From contig CAZUZA010000048.1 in NCBI GenBank assembly GCA_964624875.1, forward strand, positions 1-8,964: a stretch of DNA of 8,964 bases, in the 5' to 3' direction. Both the position numbers and the translations under genes were made by a program. Below the pieces are notes generated by a model that saw only the letters and a list, made by a program, of their open reading frames with translations, did not search any database and was not told the origin of the DNA. Shown piece by piece: positions 1-5,891 of the stretch. Source of the stretch: Atopostipes sp964624875 (GTDB taxonomy: Bacteria > Bacillota > Bacilli > Lactobacillales > Carnobacteriaceae_A). The number at the start of each line of letters is the position of its first letter. The stretch's first letter is position 1.

Positions 1-171
1 CAATTGAGCTATCGCTTGTTAGACTTTTTAGGTGTAACCGGCTATCGGGATAGTGTGTTTGATATTTTAGGAATGCTCGTTATTTGTGTCGTGCTTTCGA
101 TTGTATTCTTTCGACCAATTAATAAGTTGTTTAAGAAGTTCAATAAAGGCATTGACTTTATATTTGAATAA
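1..171 (+). CDS. C-terminal fragment of a membrane protein, 5' end outside window
   Basis: Frame 1 is open from the first base to a TAA at 169-171, giving the last 56 residues of a protein whose start lies upstream. Fragment residues 22-37 (about ILGMLVICVVLSIVFF) form one hydrophobic membrane-spanning helix. It is followed by the turn RPI and a short basic, amphipathic tail (NKLFKKFNKG) that would sit at the cytoplasmic face by the positive-inside rule. I do not recognise the family: the visible part has no catalytic motif. A polytopic enzyme or transporter ending in a final helix is plausible, but that is inference. The stop codon directly abuts a strong inverted repeat that ends the transcript. 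The frame is credible because it is open to the window edge and stops exactly at the terminator. Confidence 0.7.
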   Translation, partial: QLSYRLLDFLGVTGYRDSVFDILGMLVICVVLSIVFFRPINKLFKKFNKGIDFIFE

Positions 172-214
172 ACAGCGTAGCCCCTCGTATTATATAGAGG
201 AACTACGCTGTTTT
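171..214. terminator. Bidirectional intrinsic terminator between convergent genes
   Basis: AACAGCGTAG (171-180) pairs perfectly with CTACGCTGTT (203-212). An inner CCTC (183-186) pairs with GAGG (197-200) around a loop at 187-196. The plus strand continues into TTTTG, and the minus strand reads into an AT-rich run. It lies between the plus-strand gene ending at 171 and the minus-strand gene ending at 218, so it can serve both. Confidence 0.85.
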
Positions 215-217
215 GTC

Positions 218-802
218 TTATCGATTTAAAATGTCGTGTACACGTCTTTGTAGCTCTGGGACAACTTCTGTATCAAACCAATCATTGCGTCGACGCCAGC
301 CAATGGTTAGAGGCGAAGGGTGAACGACAGGGAAATACTCCGGTAAATATTCGTCATAATTTCGAACAGTTTCCGTTAAATTGCGTTTCATCTCTTTCCC
401 CAAATAAAACTTCTGTGCATAAGCACCAATGATGATTTTCAATTCAAGGTCAGGCATCGTATCCAGCACTTGTTGATTCCATTTATTGGCGAATGCTTTA
501 CGAGGTGGATTATCCCCGTGTTTGGCTTTACCAGGAAAGTAGTAGTCCATAGGAACAATCCCAAACATCCCTGAATGATAAAAGGTATCCATATCGACAC
601 CGAGCCATTCACGCAGCAAGTCTCCACTCACATCGTAGAACGTACGATTCGTCTCTTGTGCCCTTAATCCAGGAGCTTGACTCGCAATCAAAATTCGGGC
701 AGTAGGAGGCGCTTGAAAAATCGGCTCCCAACCTATATCTGTGAACGCCTTATTCTCCGGATCCATCATTATTTCTTTCTTAAGTAATTCAATATCCTTC
801 AT
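218..802 (-). CDS. Uracil-DNA glycosylase superfamily protein
   Basis: This 194-residue protein belongs to the uracil-DNA glycosylase superfamily (UDG-like, Pfam UDG fold), which removes uracil or related damaged bases from DNA at the start of base excision repair. Visible motifs are SQAPG (41-45, motif 1 region), FYDVSGD (55-61), the stretch VPMDYYFPG to DNPPR (83-101) and the C-terminal HPSP loop (161-164), which matches the leucine/histidine loop position of the family. Length is normal for this small bacterial subgroup. The ATG at 802 has TTGGAG five bases upstream. In relatives that I recall, the central block carries Cys residues (FCYPG and a later PPR..C); here these read YYFPG and PPRKAFA, so no Cys pair is present. 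The gene is transcribed alone, divergent from the M42 peptidase. Activity on uracil is inferred from the family and not shown; some members have no measured glycosylase activity. Confidence 0.85.
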   Translation of the reverse strand: MKDIELLKKEIMMDPENKAFTDIGWEPIFQAPPTARILIASQAPGLRAQETNRTFYDVSGDLLREWLGVDMDTFYHSGMFGIVPMDYYFPGKAKHGDNPPRKAFANKWNQQVLDTMPDLELKIIIGAYAQKFYLGKEMKRNLTETVRNYDEYLPEYFPVVHPSPLTIGWRRRNDWFDTEVVPELQRRVHDILNR

Positions 803-832
803 AACGACTCCAACCTTTCTTATACTCCATTA

Positions 833-861
833 ATCGTATGAAATACAAAGAAAGATTGCAA
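833..861 (-). promoter_or_regulatory. Putative sigma-A promoter of the UDG-family gene
   Basis: On the minus strand TTGCAA (856-861) lies 17 bases before TACGAT (833-838), each four of six to consensus. The predicted start would leave a leader of about 25 bases holding the ribosome binding site. Spacing and position fit, but both hexamers are weak. Confidence 0.4.
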
Positions 862-927
862 ATCTATAGCATTAGAATATAAATAATTAAATTTTTCTAT
901 AGGATACGAGAGTCTATATAAATTATA

Positions 928-936
928 TGCTAGAAT
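928..936 (+). promoter_or_regulatory. Extended -10 promoter of the M42 peptidase gene
   Basis: TGC followed by TAGAAT (931-936) makes an extended -10 element about 36 bases before the start codon. There is no good -35 hexamer at the expected distance (908-913 reads GAGAGT), which extended -10 promoters can tolerate. The flanking sequence is strongly AT-rich. Confidence 0.45.
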
Positions 937-972
937 AGTAAATGAATGATTAAAATAGAAAGAGGGAAATGA

Positions 973-2055
973 ATGACATTACAAGATGACCAAATGTTAA
1001 TTGATCTAGTTACAGCGCGTGGCGTTCCAGGAAACGAAGAGGAAGTTCGCGAAGTATTTAAAAAATATGCCGAACCACATGCAGATGAAATGCTACAAGA
1101 TGGACTTGGCAGTATTATTGCGAAAAAACAAGGACCAGTAACTGGACCAAAAATTATGTTCGCAGGGCATATGGATGAAGTAGGTTTCATGGTTTCACGT
1201 ATAACAGACGAAGGTTTCTTAAAATTCCAAACACTAGGTGGCTGGTGGAGTCAAGTTTTACTTGGGCAACAAGTCGAAGTAAAAGCAAGCTCTGGAGACA
1301 TTTATCACGGCGTAATCGGTTGTAAACCACCTCACGTTCTATCAAAAGAAGTTCGTGACAAGCCATATAAAATTGAAGACATGTTCTTTGATATCGGTGC
1401 AACAAGCGCTGACGAAGTAAAAGAGTGGGGTATCCGTCCAGGAGACATGGTCACACCTTACTCACCATACCGTCGCCTAAATGATTCGAAATTCCTATTA
1501 GCAAAAGCATGGGATAACCGTATCGGTACAGCTGTTGCGATCGAAGTTTTTAAAAACTTAAGCGATCAAGACTTACCAAATACCATTTTCTCAGTAGCGA
1601 ACGTTCAAGAAGAAGTCGGTCTACGTGGTGCGAAAACAGCATCAAACCGTATCAACCCGGACATCTCATTCGCACTAGATACAGGTACAGCTGGTGACAC
1701 ACCAGGAATGACACCAGAAGAATCTTCTTCAACATTAGGAGAAGGTCCACAAATCATCGTATACGACGCAAGCATGATTGCTCATAAAGCACTGCTTAAC
1801 TTCGTTGTCGATGTCGCTGAAGAGCTAGACATTCCGTTCCAATACGAATTTATTCCAGGTGGAGGAACAGACGCAGGCGCACAGCACGTTTCAGGTCACG
1901 GCGTTCCGTCACTTGCGATCACAGTGCCAACGCGCTACCTACACTCACACTCGTCGGTCATTCACGAAGACGACTACCACAACACCGTTAAACTCGTGAC
2001 AGAAGTCGTGAAGCGTCTAGACAAAGACACCGTCGAGAAAATCACTTACGGTTAA
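973..2055 (+). CDS. ysdC: M42 family metallo-aminopeptidase (YsdC/FrvX type)
   Basis: A 360-residue cytoplasmic dinuclear-metal aminopeptidase of family M42 (glutamyl aminopeptidase/TET-like), which trims N-terminal residues from short peptides; members usually assemble into hollow dodecamers. All expected residues are visible: His66 in GHMDEVG with Asp68, bridging Asp181 in AWDNR, catalytic Glu213 and ligand Glu214 in VQEEVG, Asp236 in ALDTG, and His324 in PTRYLHS. The GGGTDAG block (297-303) is also family-typical. The protein resembles Bacillus subtilis YsdC throughout, including the length and the C-terminal VEKITYG. The ATG at 973 follows AGAGGG with a six-base spacer; another ATG at 969 overlaps it out of frame. 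The gene ends at its own terminator, so it is probably monocistronic. Substrate preference cannot be read from the sequence. Confidence 0.95.
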   Translation: MTLQDDQMLIDLVTARGVPGNEEEVREVFKKYAEPHADEMLQDGLGSIIAKKQGPVTGPKIMFAGHMDEVGFMVSRITDEGFLKFQTLGGWWSQVLLGQQVEVKASSGDIYHGVIGCKPPHVLSKEVRDKPYKIEDMFFDIGATSADEVKEWGIRPGDMVTPYSPYRRLNDSKFLLAKAWDNRIGTAVAIEVFKNLSDQDLPNTIFSVANVQEEVGLRGAKTASNRINPDISFALDTGTAGDTPGMTPEESSSTLGEGPQIIVYDASMIAHKALLNFVVDVAEELDIPFQYEFIPGGGTDAGAQHVSGHGVPSLAITVPTRYLHSHSSVIHEDDYHNTVKLVTEVVKRLDKDTVEKITYG

Positions 2056-2108
2056 AGAACAAAATTGTGTTCATAACCCGTAAAAACAGCGTTTAAACCC
2101 AAAATATG

Positions 2109-2149
2109 CAGCTAATTGAAGTCAATTTGACGAAATTAGCTGTTTTTTT
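2109..2149 (+). terminator. Intrinsic terminator after the M42 peptidase gene
   Basis: CAGCTAATT (2109-2117) pairs with AATTAGCTG (2134-2142). An inner GTCA/TGAC stem (2121-2124 with 2128-2131) closes the loop. A run of seven T follows immediately (2143-2149). It separates the peptidase from the lipoate ligase gene. Confidence 0.85.
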
Positions 2150-2206
2150 AAAGAACTTTTCGTAAAATGGATGCAGACTGATTAGACAAAAGGAGAGTAT
2201 TCAAGA

Positions 2207-3229
2207 ATGTATTACGTAAAAAACGAGAGAAATGGCAAAGAGATTCATGACGCAAGTGTGAACTTAGCCATTGAGTATTATCTATTAAATGAAATCGAAT
2301 TAGACGAGCCACTTCTTCTTTTCTATATTAACGACAACTCAATTATTATTGGGAAAAACCAAAACACCTATGAAGAAGTAAACACAGAATATGTGGAAGA
2401 AAATAACGTAAACGTTGTCCGTCGCTTCAGTGGTGGAGGAGCAGTATACCATGATCTAGGGGTACTAAACTTCTGCTTCATTACAAAAGATGATGGCGAC
2501 TCATTCCGTAACTTTAAAAAATTCACACAACCTGTAATCGATGCCTTACACAAAATGGGTGTTGAAGATGCCGAACTAAAAGGTCGTAATGACTTAGTAA
2601 TTGGCGATAAAAAGTTCTCAGGGAACGCAATGTACTCGAAAAACGGTCGTATGACGGCCCACGGTACATTAATGTTTGATTCGCAAATTGATGCCGTAGT
2701 CGGTGCACTAAGACCGAAAAAGCATAAGTTAGAGTCTAAAGGAATTAAATCGGTGCGTAGTCGTGTAACAAACATCACGCCATTTATGGACGATGAATAC
2801 CAAAACATGAGCACGAAAGACTTCCGCGAGCGTCTATTATTAAATATCTTCGACGTTGAAGAAACTTCTGACGTAAAAGAATATGTTTTAACAGAAGAAG
2901 ACTGGGAGAACATTGACAAGTTTGCAGCGATGTACACAGCGAACTGGGACTGGAACTATGGCGAGTCACCAAACTTTGACTTAGAGCGTAGTGAACGTAT
3001 AGAAGGTGTTGGAACAGTTGAAGTGAAGTTAAACGTTGAAAATGGCTTAATCACAGACATTAAAATGTTTGGCGACTTCTTCGGTCTAGGTGAAATCACT
3101 GACGTAGAAGACAAACTTCGTGGCACAAAATATGAAATGAAATCGATTGAAAAAGCATTAGAAGAAGTCGATATCAATAAATATATCGGTTCTGTTACCC
3201 CTCAAGAATTAGCGAAAATTATATACTAA
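2207..3229 (+). CDS. lplJ: Lipoate-protein ligase (LplJ/LplA type)
   Basis: This 340-residue cytoplasmic enzyme activates lipoate with ATP and attaches it to the lysine of lipoyl domains in pyruvate and other 2-oxoacid dehydrogenases and GcvH. The N-terminal catalytic domain shows RRFSGGGAVYHD (72-83, lipoyl-AMP loop), GRND (126-129), K136 in KKFSGNA (the lysine position that binds the carboxylate) and HGTLMFD (152-158). KSVRSRVTNI (181-190) matches the end of the large domain. Residues from about 245 to 340, starting near WDWNYGESP, are the small C-terminal accessory domain, so this is the two-domain LplA/LplJ architecture. The ATG at 2207 has AGGAG about 11 bases upstream, a slightly long spacing. 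A TAAAAT at 2163-2168 could be its -10, but no good -35 is seen. The gene sits between two terminators, so it is its own unit. Confidence 0.95.
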   Translation: MYYVKNERNGKEIHDASVNLAIEYYLLNEIELDEPLLLFYINDNSIIIGKNQNTYEEVNTEYVEENNVNVVRRFSGGGAVYHDLGVLNFCFITKDDGDSFRNFKKFTQPVIDALHKMGVEDAELKGRNDLVIGDKKFSGNAMYSKNGRMTAHGTLMFDSQIDAVVGALRPKKHKLESKGIKSVRSRVTNITPFMDDEYQNMSTKDFRERLLLNIFDVEETSDVKEYVLTEEDWENIDKFAAMYTANWDWNYGESPNFDLERSERIEGVGTVEVKLNVENGLITDIKMFGDFFGLGEITDVEDKLRGTKYEMKSIEKALEEVDINKYIGSVTPQELAKIIY

Positions 3230-3275
3230 TTAGAAAACTCAGAGGCAACTCATTATTGAGGCGCCTCTTTTCTAA
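3230..3275 (+). terminator. Intrinsic terminator after lplJ
   Basis: GAGGC (3242-3246) pairs with GCCTC (3263-3267), with an inner CTCA/TGAG stem (3249-3252 with 3257-3260) and a TTAT loop. A flanking TTAGAAAA/TTTTCTAA (3230-3237 with 3268-3275) extends the symmetry and supplies the T-run. It begins one base after the lplJ stop. Confidence 0.85.
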
Positions 3276-3332
3276 TGGACAAAATGAAAAACACCCCATT
3301 TTGCATGTAACAATCCTAAATATGAATGTTTT

Positions 3333-3364
3333 TTGAATTTTTAGTGAGTTTGTAAGCATTATCA
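3333..3364 (+). promoter_or_regulatory. Possible upstream spx promoter with PerR/Fur-like box
   Basis: TTGAAT (3333-3338) lies 18 bases before CATTAT (3357-3362), a weak sigma-A-type pair. The -10 falls inside TTGTAAG-C-ATTATCA (3350-3364), which matches 11 of the 14 defined positions of the PerR box TTATAAT-N-ATTATAA. In B. subtilis one spx promoter is repressed by PerR, which makes the position suggestive. Both elements are imperfect and AT-rich DNA gives chance matches. Confidence 0.3.
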
Positions 3365-3384
3365 AACAAATATTCGGAATAGCA

Positions 3385-3422
3385 TTGCATTTTTCCTGTT
3401 TTTTCATTATATTAAGTATAAT
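3385..3422 (+). promoter_or_regulatory. Main spx promoter region, two overlapping -10 elements
   Basis: TTGCAT (3385-3390) is 17 bases before TATATT (3408-3413). A perfect TATAAT follows at 3417-3422, for which no good -35 exists at 16-18 bases. Either could start a short leader ending at the AGGAG (3451-3455) that lies eight bases before the spx ATG. A small TATTC-G-GAATA inverted repeat (3371-3381) sits just upstream of the -35. Confidence 0.55.
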
Positions 3423-3463
3423 ATTTTTTAATGGAACGTTAATTTTAGAGAGGAGATATAACG

Positions 3464-3907
3464 ATGGTAATTATTTATATGTCTCCTAGCTGTACGTCTT
3501 GTCGCAAAGCTAATGCATGGCTAGAAGAATATAATATTCCTTTTATCCAAAGAAATATTATGAAAAATCCACCGACAGAACTCGAACTCAACAGAATGAT
3601 GAGCCTCACTGATAAAGGCACAGATGAGCTTATTTCAACACGATCCAAAGCGTTTAAGAAGTTGAATATCAATATTGATGAATTATCCCTTCACGAACTC
3701 TACGATCTGGTGCATCACCATCCAGAGATTTTAAGAAAGCCAATTATACTGGATCAGCGTAGAATCCAAGTTGGTTACAACGAAAGTGAAATTCGCCAAT
3801 TCGTACCTCGTAAAGTACGTAGAAGACAACTGCACAAAGCAAAAGAGATGATCGCAGCCTTTGAATCAAACGATCATGAACATACGATAAAAAATGCCAT
3901 TAATTGA
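3464..3907 (+). CDS. spx: Redox-sensing transcriptional regulator Spx, C-terminally extended
   Basis: An ArsC-fold regulator that binds the alpha C-terminal domain of RNA polymerase and switches on thiol-stress genes while blocking activator-dependent transcription. The redox switch CTSC is present (Cys10, Cys13), as are Gly52 in KGTDE (polymerase contact), Arg60 in STRSK and the conserved KPIILDQRRIQVGYNE block (92-107). The position of B. subtilis Arg92 is Lys here, a conservative change. The protein has 147 residues, against about 131 for B. subtilis Spx. The extra part is a charged tail after RRRQLHKAKEMIAAF, ending KNAIN. Spx is normally degraded by ClpXP with adaptor YjbH acting on its C-terminus, so the longer tail may alter turnover; that is inference. 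The ATG follows AGGAG by eight bases. The gene precedes mecA as in Bacillales but has its own terminator. Confidence 0.97.
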   Translation: MVIIYMSPSCTSCRKANAWLEEYNIPFIQRNIMKNPPTELELNRMMSLTDKGTDELISTRSKAFKKLNINIDELSLHELYDLVHHHPEILRKPIILDQRRIQVGYNESEIRQFVPRKVRRRQLHKAKEMIAAFESNDHEHTIKNAIN

Positions 3908-3926
3908 TAAGATTAAAGGCATTTTT
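3890..3926 (+). terminator. Intrinsic terminator overlapping the spx 3' end
   Basis: AAAAATGCC (3890-3898) pairs perfectly with GGCATTTTT (3918-3926). An inner TTAAT/ATTAA stem (3900-3904 with 3912-3916) surrounds a seven-base loop. The 5' arm and most of the inner stem lie within the last codons of spx, whose stop is 3905-3907. The T-run is part of the 3' arm. Confidence 0.85.
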
Positions 3927-4046
3927 CTATTGCATGAGACAGCCTGAGAAAAGGGCAATGTATTAGAGTTCTCTTGTTATTATCGGTATACTTTAGCTAA
4001 GGTAGAGTGTATAGGGAGCCCGAAAGCGCGTTTCATTGGGAAAGAC

Positions 4047-4074
4047 TTTACATTTTATCAAAATAGGCTACAAT
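4047..4074 (+). promoter_or_regulatory. Sigma-A promoter of mecA
   Basis: TTTACA (4047-4052) and TACAAT (4069-4074), each five of six to consensus, are 16 bases apart. The predicted start is near 4081, leaving a leader of about 57 bases before mecA. This is among the best-matching promoters in the window. Confidence 0.7.
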
Positions 4075-4079
4075 GAATA

Positions 4080-4095
4080 GAGCACAAAAATGCTC
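4080..4095 (+). other. Small hairpin at the predicted 5' end of the mecA transcript
   Basis: GAGCA (4080-4084) pairs with TGCTC (4091-4095) around CAAAAA. It starts at the predicted transcription start, so the mRNA could begin in a stem, an arrangement that can protect a 5' end from decay. It is only five base pairs, with no T-run to act as a terminator. Confidence 0.35.
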
Positions 4096-4137
4096 AAAAT
4101 GTATAAAAACATCAGATGAGGGAATGAGGTGTAAGCG

Positions 4138-4812
4138 ATGGAAATAGAACATATTAATGATGATACGATACGCGTACGTATTGAAACAGCAGATTTAGAA
4201 GCGCGTGGGTATACATTTTTAGATTTATTAGGGAACCAAAAACAAATTGAAACATTCTTCTATAGTATTTTAGAAGAAGTCGATATTGATGATGAATTCC
4301 AAGAATCTGATGCTGTTACTTTTCAAGTCATGCCAAATCGTGATGGTCTAGAGTTATTTATTAGTAAAAATTCAGACATGCATGAAAACCTTTTTGAGAA
4401 CATGGATTTTCATGGCTATGAAGAAGACACACACTCTGACCACGATTACAATCGTTTTGAACAAAACGGAAAATCAAATAAGCGTGAAAAAGCGTCGTCC
4501 GATGCATCGAAAAATGAATCCAGTAACCATAAAATAGTTGTTGAATTTACCTACTTTGAACAAGTCGTCGAATTAGCTAAAATCTTCCAAATCGAAAGTG
4601 GTTTTTCAAGTTTATACAAATTCAATAATAAGTATTATTTAGAATTGAGTTTCTTGAATGACGAGTTATCACTACGCACAGCACAAGAAGAAACAGCAGT
4701 CGTACTAGAATTTGGTGAAGAGAGTAAACTCTCGGCCGATGTATTGATTGAACATGGAAAGTTAATTATCGAAGACGTTGCATTAGAGACAGTCAGATTT
4801 TATTTCAAATAA
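4138..4812 (+). CDS. mecA: Adaptor protein MecA for ClpC/ClpP
   Basis: MecA is a 224-residue cytoplasmic adaptor that binds substrates through its N-terminal domain, and binds and assembles the ClpC unfoldase through its C-terminal domain, delivering proteins such as ComK to ClpCP. The N-terminal domain (about 1-78) begins with the family signature MEIEHINDDTIRV and carries the GYTFLDLLGN segment (24-33). A low-complexity hydrophilic linker follows at about 79-132 (many Asp, His, Ser, Asn, Lys). The C-terminal domain (133-224) starts VVEFTYFEQVVELA and ends TVRFYFK. Length fits Bacillales MecA. GAGGTG lies six bases before the ATG at 4138. It has its own promoter and a very strong terminator, so coiA downstream does not depend on it. 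The order spx, mecA, coiA is conserved in Bacillales. Confidence 0.96.
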   Translation: MEIEHINDDTIRVRIETADLEARGYTFLDLLGNQKQIETFFYSILEEVDIDDEFQESDAVTFQVMPNRDGLELFISKNSDMHENLFENMDFHGYEEDTHSDHDYNRFEQNGKSNKREKASSDASKNESSNHKIVVEFTYFEQVVELAKIFQIESGFSSLYKFNNKYYLELSFLNDELSLRTAQEETAVVLEFGEESKLSADVLIEHGKLIIEDVALETVRFYFK

Positions 4813-4823
4813 ACTAAAATAAG

Positions 4824-4870
4824 AACCACATGAAGAATGGCTATTCCGTCAACTCTTCATGTGGTTTTTT
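4824..4870 (+). terminator. Strong intrinsic terminator after mecA
   Basis: AACCACATGAAGA (4824-4836) pairs perfectly over 13 bases with TCTTCATGTGGTT (4854-4866), with a 17-base loop and six T at 4865-4870. It should isolate coiA from mecA transcription. Confidence 0.92.
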
Positions 4871-4894
4871 CTATTTTCTAAAATGGTTTCATCT

Positions 4895-4908
4895 TTTTTC
4901 GCGAAAAA
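4895..4908. promoter_or_regulatory. 14-bp perfect palindrome upstream of coiA
   Basis: TTTTTCGCGAAAAA is a perfect inverted repeat with no spacer. It is centred 58 bases before the coiA ATG, downstream of the mecA terminator. It lies where a coiA promoter or operator would be expected. No standard -35/-10 pair is obvious here: TAATAT at 4926-4931 could be a -10, but the -35 position reads GAAAAA. It could be an operator for a dimeric regulator; the factor is unknown. Confidence 0.4.
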
Positions 4909-4959
4909 TCAATTCTTTTGCAGATTAATATATAGGAGATTTGTAAAGGAGAATGCCAA

Positions 4960-5780
4960 ATGATCGTTGCGATGAAGAGTAACCAGCAGTTGATTGAAGC
5001 CAGTAGGAATTTATGTAAAGCGGATGACTACCAATGTCCCTCTTGTAAAAGTCCTGTGCATTTAAAAGTAGGGGCGATTATGCGTCCACATTTTGCCCAT
5101 TATCAAAATGCCAACTGTGATGTCTTCTCAGAAGGAGAGACGGCTGAGCACATTCAAGGGAAACTACAGCTGAAACAGTGGTTAGAAGATCAAGAGATTC
5201 CAGTTGAATTAGAAGCCTACTTGCCAGGCCTGAGACAGCGACCGGATTTATTGGCCACAATCGATAATCGGAAAATAGCGCTCGAGTTCCAGTGTAGTCA
5301 GATACCGATTTATAAAATCGCTGAGCGCACACAAGGCTATTTGAATAATGGCTATGAAGTCATCTGGGTTTTAGGTGACAATTTTGAGTGGAAAAACCAA
5401 TTGACAGCTTTTCAGAAAAGTTGTCTTACCAATTTAGAAGATCGTCTCGTTTTGTTTCATTATTCTGTGACGAAGAAACGACTCAGTTATCGCTATAATT
5501 TTACCTACAAGCAAACGAAGAAGATGCGACATACGAAAAAAAGTATTAAGTATGGTCAAAAGCTGAATTTGAACGTAACTGAGAAACGACCGCTTCAAAA
5601 GAGGGCAGTCAATACAGAGTTAGAGCATACAAAGTTACTGCGTCAAATTACATACTCTAAGAATTTCGGTAAAGTCTTTTTAGAGACTTTGTATAACCAA
5701 AAAGAAACCTTAGTTTCGATGCCAAAAGAGTTGTACGAAGTCGTGCCTTCGGAATGGATGCTTCATACACATGGCTATGA
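4960..5780 (+). CDS. coiA: Competence protein CoiA, 3' part lost in an assembly gap
   Basis: CoiA is a cytoplasmic competence protein needed for recombination of imported DNA in transformable Bacillota. The first 273 residues are readable. A zinc-binding-like N-terminal segment has CPSC (26-29), HFAH (44-47) and Cys53. A nuclease-like PD-(D/E)xK core follows: AEHIQGK (62-68), RPD with Asp96, and ALEFQ with Glu109 and Gln111 (an ExQ form of the catalytic motif), then GYEVIWVLG (131-139). The ATG at 4960 has AAAGGAG eight bases upstream. The reading frame enters a run of 100 N at 5781, and the true C-terminus is unknown. Reading through the N run gives a stop at 5887-5889 and 309 residues, but gap length and frame are not known, so that end should not be trusted. 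Relatives have about 315-375 residues. Activity was not tested; competence in this organism is inference. Confidence 0.92.
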
Positions 5781-5880
5781 NNNNNNNNNNNNNNNNNNNN
5801 NNNNNNNNNNNNNNNNNNNNNNNNNNNNNNNNNNNNNNNNNNNNNNNNNNNNNNNNNNNNNNNNNNNNNNNNNNNNNNNN
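5781..5880. other. Assembly gap (100 N)
   Basis: Exactly 100 undetermined bases interrupt the 3' part of coiA. A run of 100 is the usual placeholder for a gap of unknown size, so the real distance may be shorter or much longer and could include another gene. The first known bases after it, TTCAAATAA, may be the end of coiA or of something else. Confidence 0.97.
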
Positions 5881-5891
5881 TTCAAATAAAC

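Noticed and set aside
2057..2072. GAACA/TGTTC hairpin right after the M42 peptidase stop
   Set aside because: Five base pairs without a T-run. The real terminator with a seven-T run is about 45 bases further on.
2368..2937. A 189-codon open frame antisense to lplJ
   Set aside because: Serine/phenylalanine-rich translation with no recognisable domain, opposite a clear lipoate ligase. A shadow of its codon usage.
4124..4147. A seven-codon upstream reading frame (ATG AGG TGT ... TAG) overlapping the mecA start
   Set aside because: Its only purine-rich match is one base from the ATG, too close for initiation, and its own start overlaps the mecA ribosome binding site. Most likely chance.
4895..4908. 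A competence sigma (ComX/SigX) cin-box in the palindrome upstream of coiA
   Set aside because: The streptococcal-type TACGAATA motif is not matched; only a CGAA core is shared.
4904..4919. A ComK-box-like AAAA...TTTT motif before coiA
   Set aside because: The spacing is seven or eight bases and not five in the exact match, and the five-base version has a mismatch. No second box at a proper distance was found. The region is simply A/T-rich.
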